Assembly (NCBI GenBank): GCA_900313265.1
Contig: OMRN01000180.1
Location: 1 to 13,366, forward strand
DNA: 13,366 nt
Direction: 5' to 3'
Source: an uncultured Lachnospiraceae bacterium
GTDB taxonomy: Bacteria; Bacillota; Clostridia; Lachnospirales; Lachnospiraceae
In this document: positions 1 through 5,434 of the stretch, piece by piece
Numbering within the stretch: position 1 is the stretch's first letter
Layout of the letters: every line of letters begins with the position of its first letter
The notes under the pieces: generated by a model
Seen by the model: only the letters and a program-made list of their open reading frames with translations
The model's database searches: none
What the model was told of the DNA's origin: nothing
Translations under genes and position numbers: made by a program

Positions 1-4
1 CAAT

Positions 5-2380
5 TTATGCTTTCTGCAATACAACGGCGCTGTAGCTTCCGCCGACCCCGACCGCAACGACTAAAACATTCTTATATGCGGAAGTATCTGCTGTTTTTTC
101 TTCCACACCGTTTTCAAAGAAGAATGCCTTCTGCTCTTTCGGAAGATCTCCGGATAATGTCAGTGCCGCATGCGCAACGCTTAAGGTTGCCGCTGCCGCC
201 CTTGCTTCTCCAACATAACTTCTTACGTTGTGAACCGGCACCTTGCCGCCGAAGAGTTCTTTATTTACCGCAATCTCTATATCGTCATATTCTTTTACAC
301 CGTTGCCGAGACCGTATACGGCATCCACATCCGCCGCGGAAATTCCCGCCATGGCAAGTGCTTTTTCGATGGCACTCTTAAGTCCCGCATCGGACCCTTC
401 TACCGTACCGTATTTCACGCCTTCATGCGTCATGCCGTAACCGGCAACACGCGCATACTTCTTTCTTCCGTGCTTTTCGGCACTTGCTGCATTTTCAAGT
501 GCAACGGATACGGAACCGTCGGATAACGTCATGCCCGTACCGCCGTAAAGTTTCGCTTCATCTGCCGCAACGAGACCAAGCTGGCCGTATAATTTTTCCA
601 TTACCGCGGAGTTTTCATCCGTACCGGTTGCAAGCATACCCTGCGCACGATTCTGACGAATTTCATGGAAGGCATATGCCACGCTCTGGAGTCCGGACTG
701 GGCACCGTTCGTAACCGTTACGTTATATCCGCGAAGACCGGTCTTGATGGATAAATATCCGCCGGCCGCATTGTATACGGTATTCGGGAAGTTGAACGCG
801 GAACCGTTCTCATTTCCTTCTTTTGCGATATGATCTTCGAATTCGTAAACGGTGGTAAGCGGGCCGTCGCCGGTTCCGATAATCATACCGTAGTCCTCTT
901 CCTTACCCTCTTCTAGTTCGATTCCGGCCTCTTTTAATGCTTCCAGACCGGAAACTACCTGGAATAAGGAGAAGTTATCCAGTTTGCGGAAGAATGCCAT
1001 CTTGATATCGAATTTATCGAAATCTTCCTTACCGACCGCAGACTTTGCGGAAGCTCCCTCAACTTTTGCATTTGCGTTTATCTGGTTTACATAATTCTCA
1101 ACGCCGTTTCCGAGCGGAGAAACGATTCCGAGACCGGTAATATATACGACACCGTCATTTTCGGTCTCCTTCACTTCACCTGCATCCTTCGCAAAAATCA
1201 CACTGGCGTTGCTTCCGCCGAATGCGAAGTTATTGGACATAACCGCTTTTAACTCTTTTGCTTTTGCATTATTCGGCATAAAATCGATATCGCCCGCTTT
1301 TTCCTTTAATGCTTCCAAATCTTCTTCGGAGTATCCGATGGTCGGAGGAACCATTCCTTCGGTTAATGCCTTGATGGAATAAACCGCCTCAATGGCACCT
1401 GCGGCACCGAGGCAGTGACCAACCATGGATTTTACGCTGCTGACAGCCAGGTTTCCGCCCGCATTGTCAAAAATCGTATGCAGGGATAAGAACTCCGCCT
1501 CGTCATTTTTAGCGGTTCCGGTACCGTGTGCGTTTACATAGCCGATATCGGATCTTTCAAGTCCGGACATATCGATTGCACGGTTAATGGCATACATCTG
1601 TCCGATTCCGTCGGGACGGGGCGCCGTAATATGATGTGCGTCGGAGCTGATTCCGGCAGCCAGAACATCACAGTAAATCTTTGCACCACGCGCCATGGCA
1701 TGCTCGTAGGATTCCACAATCATCGCACCGGCACCTTCACCTAAGGTAATACCGTTTGAATGATTAAAAGGCGAGCAGGGATTTTCGGATAACGCATGAA
1801 GTGCGGTAAATCCCGCAAAAGGAACGGAGGCAAACGCATCCGCGCCGCCTACAATGAATGCATCCGCAACACCCGCACGAATCAGTTCGCATGCATATGC
1901 TACGGAAATGGCACCGGCCGCACAGGCATTTCCGACATTCGTAATCACACCCTTCGCGCCGAATGCCGTTGCAACATTGTTGGCAATCGGGGAAATGGTC
2001 ATTTTATTGATGTCTTCCGTCTTTTCGCCGTTTGTAATATAGTTTTCGATACTTACAACACCGCCGACACAGCTTCCCATGATAACGCCGAAACGGCTTG
2101 CATCCTGAATGCTTCCTTCAATTCCGGAATCTTCAAATGCTTCCTTTGAAGCCATTAAACAAAGAACGGATACTCTGTCAACTTCATCATTTTTCGGAAT
2201 TTCAAAATCGATTTCCGCACCTAAATTTGCATAACACTTATCCGCATCTACGCTCTTTACATGATCGATTCCGGTCTTTCCTTCCAGCGCATTCTTCCAG
2301 CACTCTTCCACATTCGCTCCGATGGCATTTACCATTCCGAGACCTGTCACAACGCACCGGGTGTTTAACTGTTTTTCCAT
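5..2380 (-). CDS. Fused ketosynthase / chain-length-factor-like protein (two beta-ketoacyl-ACP synthase domains)
   Basis: Two tandem FabF/KAS-II-type thiolase-fold domains in one chain; residues are numbered from the in-frame Met at 2386. Domain 1 (about 8-400) has the full condensing-enzyme triad: Cys155 in GNACAAG, His287 in NAHGTGT and His324 in KSMVGHC, with Lys319, plus the C-terminal NNFAFGGSN loop. Domain 2 (about 412-793) restarts with VYITGLGIVSPLG, but the equivalent positions are Ala562 (followed by Gln563), Leu693 and Glu727, so it cannot condense. It therefore resembles the chain length factor of type II polyketide synthases, fused here to its partner. Family knowledge: KS/CLF pairs elongate ACP-bound chains by decarboxylative Claisen condensation and CLF sets length; KS-CLF fusions occur in PfaC of PUFA synthases. 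The substrate is unknown. I prefer the ATG at 2380 because AAGGAG lies 9 nt upstream of it but only 3 nt upstream of the ATG at 2386. The stop codon lies 4 nt from the left window edge. A diverged double FabF is the alternative reading. Confidence 0.9.
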   Translation of the reverse strand: MEKQLNTRCVVTGLGMVNAIGANVEECWKNALEGKTGIDHVKSVDADKCYANLGAEIDFEIPKNDEVDRVSVLCLMASKEAFEDSGIEGSIQDASRFGVIMGSCVGGVVSIENYITNGEKTEDINKMTISPIANNVATAFGAKGVITNVGNACAAGAISVAYACELIRAGVADAFIVGGADAFASVPFAGFTALHALSENPCSPFNHSNGITLGEGAGAMIVESYEHAMARGAKIYCDVLAAGISSDAHHITAPRPDGIGQMYAINRAIDMSGLERSDIGYVNAHGTGTAKNDEAEFLSLHTIFDNAGGNLAVSSVKSMVGHCLGAAGAIEAVYSIKALTEGMVPPTIGYSEEDLEALKEKAGDIDFMPNNAKAKELKAVMSNNFAFGGSNASVIFAKDAGEVKETENDGVVYITGLGIVSPLGNGVENYVNQINANAKVEGASAKSAVGKEDFDKFDIKMAFFRKLDNFSLFQVVSGLEALKEAGIELEEGKEEDYGMIIGTGDGPLTTVYEFEDHIAKEGNENGSAFNFPNTVYNAAGGYLSIKTGLRGYNVTVTNGAQSGLQSVAYAFHEIRQNRAQGMLATGTDENSAVMEKLYGQLGLVAADEAKLYGGTGMTLSDGSVSVALENAASAEKHGRKKYARVAGYGMTHEGVKYGTVEGSDAGLKSAIEKALAMAGISAADVDAVYGLGNGVKEYDDIEIAVNKELFGGKVPVHNVRSYVGEARAAAATLSVAHAALTLSGDLPKEQKAFFFENGVEEKTADTSAYKNVLVVAVGVGGSYSAVVLQKA

Positions 2381-2405
2381 TTTCATAAGCTCCTTATTTC
2401 TTAAA

Positions 2406-2459
2406 TTAAACTACATATGTAATCCGAACCATTCTATTCAGCCTACATCCGTAGTTTAA
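2406..2459. repeat. Short inverted repeat upstream of the ketosynthase gene
   Basis: Perfect 9-bp arms TTAAACTAC (2406-2414) and GTAGTTTAA (2451-2459) enclose 36 nt, directly upstream of the ribosome binding site AAGGAG of the ketosynthase gene. It may be an operator or a leader stem; no regulator family can be named from the arms. The remaining bases of this gap (2460-2488) show nothing else I can support. Confidence 0.3.
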
Positions 2460-2488
2460 ACCACATTTTGCATCCCACTCACAATTTA

Positions 2489-2670
2489 AATGTGACGTCT
2501 TCGGCTGAGGGTGGCGCAATTTCAATTTGAACCGAGGGTCGTATGCCGCGGCCGGTCCTTAGGCGCTGTATTATAGCGCCTTAGTACCGCTGCACGCGGC
2601 AACCGAGGCGAGAGCCGTGCCCGAGGGGCAATTGAAATTGGCAGCCACCCGCCCCGAAAAATTTCACATT
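2489..2670. other. Structured intergenic element of nested inverted repeats between ACP and ketosynthase genes
   Basis: This fills most of the 297-bp gap between the ACP stop and the ketosynthase start. Five co-linear, perfectly complementary arm pairs nest inside one another: 2489-2495/2664-2670 (7 bp), 2509-2515/2644-2650 (7 bp, GGGTGGC/GCCACCC), 2517-2527/2630-2640 (11 bp, CAATTTCAATT/AATTGAAATTG), 2544-2550/2595-2601 (7 bp, TGCCGCG/CGCGGCA) and 2561-2567/2575-2581 (7 bp, AGGCGCT/AGCGCCT). A side hairpin GGC-GAGA-GCC sits at about 2607-2616 on the + strand. The core is visibly more GC-rich than its flanks. There is no T-run at either end, so it is not a simple terminator. It could be a structured RNA, an mRNA processing or attenuation element between acpP-like and KS genes, or a dispersed palindromic repeat or MITE; I recognise no family. 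No target-site duplication is obvious. Confidence 0.6.
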
Positions 2671-2678
2671 GCTCGTAA

Positions 2679-2930
2679 CTATTCCATGTGTTCTACAACA
2701 TATTTGGTCAGGCTTGTGATGTTGAAGAAATGCTCCTTGCCGACACCGGTCATGGCAACACCGAATTCGCTGTCGATGCAGGAGATGATTTCAAGGGAAT
2801 CTACGGAGTCAAGTCCGATTCCGTCACCGAAAAGAGCGATTTCATAATCTAATTCTTCCTCGGGAATTCTTAAATTCTCAACAAGCATTCCTTTGATTTT
2901 TTCAGCTACCTGAAGTTCTTTTTCGTTCAT
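2679..2930 (-). CDS. Acyl carrier protein
   Basis: Small acidic four-helix carrier protein that holds growing acyl chains as thioesters on a 4'-phosphopantetheine arm. The attachment motif is GLDSVDSLEI; Ser46 (counting from the Met at 2942) aligns with the modified Ser of GADSLDTVEL in FabF-partner ACPs, and the following helix ends in SEFGVAM. Length is 83 aa from the chosen start, normal for an ACP. The start at 2930 (MNEKELQ) is preferred because AAAGG abuts the alternative ATG at 2942 with no spacer. It lies between a PlsC-like acyltransferase and the fused KS/CLF gene, so it is probably the dedicated carrier of that pathway rather than the housekeeping AcpP, which normally sits with fab genes. 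Wobble between the two starts changes only four residues. Confidence 0.92.
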   Translation of the reverse strand: MNEKELQVAEKIKGMLVENLRIPEEELDYEIALFGDGIGLDSVDSLEIISCIDSEFGVAMTGVGKEHFFNITSLTKYVVEHME

Positions 2931-3054
2931 TTTAAGTACCATCCTTTTCTTTAACTGTAAAATTACTGTTTCAAATTTATTTTCTTCCGGCTTCCCGGTG
3001 AAAATCTGATTTTTAACGACCGACTTCTTTTTTCGGAATCATTCCGGTTTTTTC

Positions 3055-3714
3055 TTAAACTTCCGCCGCTTTCGATTCCTCGGTCGCGTACTTCGGATTG
3101 CCGTATTTTTTCTTAAGACGAAGCACGGACATTTTGCATTTTTCCGCATGTTTACGAAGCACTGCGGAAGGCCTTCCCTCTTCCTTCAAATCCGGATGCT
3201 GCGGCTCTCCGATAATAATTCTCGTAAAATGAAACGGTTTCATTTTATTATCGATGCAAATCGGAACAAGCGGTACACCGGACTGTTTGGCAAGCATTAA
3301 AAATCCGGGTTTAAAATCAAGCATGTTCCCGTCCCTGCTCGTATGCCCCTCCGGGAAAAAGTAAATGCTTCGCCCGGCTTCGAGTGTCTCCACTCCTTTA
3401 TAAATCCAGGAAGTATCCATCTGCTGCCGGTCAATCGGTATGTAACGGAGGTTTCTGAATAACCAGTTCAGTTTTTTCTTTTCGTACCAGTCTTTTCCGA
3501 CAAAAATATAAACATTGTACCTTGTGAGCAGACTGGTCATGAACAGTCCGTCGGAATAGCCGGTGTGATTGGAATAAATCAGACAGGGTTTCTTTAATAC
3601 TTCCTGCGATTTATCCTTGTTTTCCCAGATTAGCTTTGTCGGATAAATAATCCTCAAAACCGGAACCGCTATCACATATATTATTTTTACGATTACCCTT
3701 ATGATGGGTTCCAT
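3055..3714 (-). CDS. PlsC-like 1-acyl-sn-glycerol-3-phosphate / lysophospholipid acyltransferase family protein
   Basis: Membrane-associated acyltransferase of the PlsC family, 219 aa (family usually 190-260). Residues 4-24 form a hydrophobic N-terminal anchor. Motif I, HX4D, is NHTGYSD with His50 and Asp55; motif III is FFPEGHTSRDG at 119-129, and motif IV is VPLVPICID near 147-155. An FKPG segment at 134-137 matches the acceptor-binding region. These enzymes transfer acyl groups from acyl-ACP or acyl-CoA to lysophosphatidate or related lipid alcohols. Directly followed by an acyl carrier protein and KS/CLF gene (112-nt and larger gaps, same strand), it is more likely to hand the product of that pathway to a lipid than to make bulk phosphatidate; this is inference from context. 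Spacing to the upstream flavoprotein gene is 107 nt. The ribosome binding site (TTGGGGA, about 8 nt from ATG) is weak but the Met is the natural start before the anchor. Confidence 0.88.
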   Translation of the reverse strand: MEPIIRVIVKIIYVIAVPVLRIIYPTKLIWENKDKSQEVLKKPCLIYSNHTGYSDGLFMTSLLTRYNVYIFVGKDWYEKKKLNWLFRNLRYIPIDRQQMDTSWIYKGVETLEAGRSIYFFPEGHTSRDGNMLDFKPGFLMLAKQSGVPLVPICIDNKMKPFHFTRIIIGEPQHPDLKEEGRPSAVLRKHAEKCKMSVLRLKKKYGNPKYATEESKAAEV

Positions 3715-3738
3715 GACATTATCCCCAAAGTTTTCCTC

Positions 3739-3804
3739 TTACTGCCATTCCTTAAAAAAATCATGATTTCTTCGCTGCTCGTATGACGAATCCGAAGCTT
3801 TCAT
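3739..3804 (-). CDS. Possible 21-residue micro-ORF in the flavoprotein-acyltransferase gap
   Basis: The 107-nt gap between two co-directional genes contains an ATG at 3804 preceded by the purine-rich GAAGGAAGAGGGA, and a 21-codon frame that ends in TAA at 3739, 24 nt before the acyltransferase ATG. The predicted peptide is hydrophilic, begins MKASDSSYEQ and ends FFKEWQ. It resembles nothing I know. It may be a real small protein, a translational coupling leader, or chance: in 107 nt a 21-codon frame is not remarkable by itself. A perfect 12-bp palindrome AAATCATGATTT lies inside it. Confidence 0.22.
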   Translation of the reverse strand: MKASDSSYEQRRNHDFFKEWQ

Positions 3805-3821
3805 TCCCTCTTCCTTCGTTT

Positions 3822-4574
3822 CTACGGAATCAGTTTTCCGTACGGTCCGACTCCCGGCTCATCCCAGTTTAAGTTAATCGCCTGGGCAAACGTGTTATGT
3901 CCGAGCATCGGTCTTTCCAGTTTTTTTATGGTTTCCGCACTTACTTTTCCGGTTCGTACAAATTCCTCTCCGGCGTCCGAAAACTTCTGCAAATATCTCT
4001 CGACTTTGTTTTCAAATGTTTTCTCGGCAAGCATTCCGCCCTGTGGAGCCGTAATGAGTGTATATCCTTCCGGTCCGCAAATCCGGTCAAACTGAAGTCT
4101 GACGGAATCATAACAATCCACGGTTTCTTCATAGCCGCACGCGGAAATCAGCACAAGCTTCTTCTCCATCAGTTCGGGATAACGCATTTCATGCAGAAAA
4201 CGTCCCGTAGAATCATCTCCGTTCACCGCACGGTATTCGGAAACAAAAGAAATCATACGATCCATGAACGCTTTTAATTTCGACGGGAGTCCGAAGAAAT
4301 AAAGCGGAAAACTTTCGATAATCACATCGCTGTCCAAAACAAGCTGTCTGATTTCATCCATATCATCGTGAATCACACATTTTCCTTTTGTGTTTTTCCA
4401 ACAGCAAAAGCATCCGTGACAATGATCGATATTCTTGTCCTTTAATGCAATTTCGATAACCTTTGTATTTTCCTCGCCGTTTGCCGAAATCATGCCCTGC
4501 ACAAAAGACCGGGTCAGTTTCAATGAAGAGGAATACTCGCCGCGAAGGCTTCCGTTTAACACTAAAATCTGCAT
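3822..4574 (-). CDS. Flavodoxin-fold NAD(P)H:FMN oxidoreductase, iron-sulfur flavoprotein type
   Basis: Protein of 250 aa with a flavodoxin-like fold. The N-terminal strand-loop LVLNGSLRGEYSSS (4-17) is the FMN-phosphate loop of the NADPH-dependent FMN reductase family, and SFPLYFFGLPSKLKAFMDR (88-106) is the second FMN-contacting segment. Between them Cys52, Cys55, Cys58 and Cys66 form CX2CX2CX7C, which fits the compact cluster motif CX2CX2CX4-7C of archaeal iron-sulfur flavoproteins, so a [4Fe-4S] cluster is plausible. Such proteins move electrons from ferredoxin or NAD(P)H to small acceptors; the acceptor here is unknown. It is the first gene of the block leading to the acyltransferase, ACP and KS/CLF genes and has its own promoter upstream, so it may be a redox tailoring enzyme of that pathway. 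Ribosome binding site AAAGGGTG sits shortly before the ATG. A plain flavin reductase with structural cysteines is the alternative. Confidence 0.85.
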   Translation of the reverse strand: MQILVLNGSLRGEYSSSLKLTRSFVQGMISANGEENTKVIEIALKDKNIDHCHGCFCCWKNTKGKCVIHDDMDEIRQLVLDSDVIIESFPLYFFGLPSKLKAFMDRMISFVSEYRAVNGDDSTGRFLHEMRYPELMEKKLVLISACGYEETVDCYDSVRLQFDRICGPEGYTLITAPQGGMLAEKTFENKVERYLQKFSDAGEEFVRTGKVSAETIKKLERPMLGHNTFAQAINLNWDEPGVGPYGKLIP

Positions 4575-4600
4575 TTTTTCACCCTTTCATCCCACTCTCC

Positions 4601-4628
4601 ATTCTACTTTTTTCTACATTTATCACAA
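4601..4628 (-). promoter_or_regulatory. Predicted sigma-A promoter of the flavoprotein/acyltransferase/ACP/KS block
   Basis: On the minus strand TTGTGA (-35, 4623-4628) and TAGAAT (-10, 4601-4606) are 16 bp apart, with a start site expected near 4594, about 20 nt before the flavoprotein ATG. It is the only good promoter I found between the TetR gene and the left edge of the window, supporting one transcript for the block. Confidence 0.55.
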
Positions 4629-4649
4629 TACACATATAATACCGAAATG

Positions 4650-4692
4650 CATAAAATTTAGGCACTTGAAGTTCAAGTGCCTAAATTTTATG
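4650..4692. terminator. Perfect 21-bp inverted repeat, probable bidirectional terminator
   Basis: Arms 4650-4670 and 4672-4692 are perfectly complementary around a single central G; each arm pairs an A/T-rich base (CATAAAATTTA) with a GC-richer top (GGCACTTGAA). It lies between the TetR gene and the flavoprotein promoter. The TAAATTTTATG stretch on both strands could act as the U-rich tail, so it probably ends the TetR transcript. A second weak hairpin (CCGT/ACGG, 4747-4757, then T5 on the minus strand) follows the TetR stop more closely. Its perfection also allows an operator or a cruciform-forming repeat. Confidence 0.55.
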
Positions 4693-4765
4693 TAAACCGT
4701 AGTCTGATATTGTATTTTATTTTGCGCAATCCGGATGAAATAAAAACCGTTTCACGGACCGGCGT

Positions 4766-5350
4766 TTATTTTTTCTCCGCCATATTCCGAAGAATACGTT
4801 CGGCCACACCATCCATCATCGTGATTGCCGTTTCCATGGTTTCTACCGGATCCGCTCCTCTTTTCCCCCGGACCCAGTCCACCGTGGTTTCCGCAAACAT
4901 TTTGGCAAACAGATAGGCCGCACGGTCCTTGTCTTCTCTTTTGATGGTCAGGCCTTCATTGCGGTACATTTTATCAACATAGTCATCAATGTATTTTCTG
5001 GCCGGCTGGTATGCCATATCAACCATATAATCGCCGAAGGCATCTCTTCCCATGGAAGCATACATATTCTTGATAAAAGCTTCGTTCTTTCTGGCATATT
5101 CACCCATAAAACGAAGGTTTCCGATCCAGCCGTTTTCGCCCGTTCCCCATTCATCCGGGAAAAGTTTCTCCGACTTGGAATAAATCAGTTCCTCCATCAG
5201 CGAATATACATCCTGAAAATAATAGTAAAAAGTATTGCGGTTAATTCCGCAGTGTTTTGAAATCTGTGTTACCGTAATTTCCTTAATCGGAACTGTTTTG
5301 GACAGTTCGATGAAACTGTCGATAATCGCTTTCTTGGTAAACTGACTCAT
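4766..5350 (-). CDS. TetR/AcrR-family transcriptional regulator
   Basis: One-component regulator of 194 aa, normal for the family. Residues about 5-50 are the TetR DNA-binding domain: ITVTQISKHCGINRNTFYYYFQDVYSLMEELI has the helix-turn-helix followed by the signature TFYYYF. The C-terminal ligand domain (60-194) is poorly conserved; its ATVEV-type helices (FAKMFAETTVDWVRG) recall the DhaS-like branch, which I can only suggest. A strong ribosome binding site, GGGGAGAG, lies upstream of the ATG. It sits just upstream of the flavoprotein/acyltransferase/ACP/KS block and is separated from it by a palindrome and a promoter, so it may control that block, itself, or both. The ligand is unknown. Confidence 0.92.
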   Translation of the reverse strand: MSQFTKKAIIDSFIELSKTVPIKEITVTQISKHCGINRNTFYYYFQDVYSLMEELIYSKSEKLFPDEWGTGENGWIGNLRFMGEYARKNEAFIKNMYASMGRDAFGDYMVDMAYQPARKYIDDYVDKMYRNEGLTIKREDKDRAAYLFAKMFAETTVDWVRGKRGADPVETMETAITMMDGVAERILRNMAEKK

Positions 5351-5400
5351 TTTTATCTCTCCCCAAAATAAAACAGCCGGTATCCGGACTTATCGCACAA

Positions 5401-5426
5401 TCGAGCAGGGAATTCTCCCTGCTCGA
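5401..5426 (-). terminator. GC-rich hairpin after the repeat lipoprotein gene
   Basis: Arms TCGAGCAGGG (5401-5410) and CCCTGCTCGA (5417-5426) are perfectly complementary, extended by one A-T pair, with a 4-nt loop. It begins 9 nt after the lipoprotein stop codon and is the likely transcript end on the minus strand. The following tail (TTGTGCG) is poor in T, so termination may be inefficient and read into the TetR gene. Confidence 0.5.
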
Positions 5427-5434
5427 ATCAATCA

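Noticed and set aside
2580..2588. TTAGTACC half-site resembling the FapR operator near fatty-acid-type genes
   Set aside because: Only one half of the 17-bp palindrome is present and it lies inside the nested-stem element, so it is most likely chance.
3034..3050. CGGAATCATTCCG followed by T6 as a terminator
   Set aside because: The T-run lies on the + strand side, where no + strand gene exists; on the minus strand the hairpin is followed by A residues, so it would not end the acyltransferase transcript.
5377..5387. CCGGTATCCGG as a possible TetR operator upstream of the TetR gene
   Set aside because: Arms are only 4 bp and no second copy lies near the promoter of the neighbouring block; too short to support.
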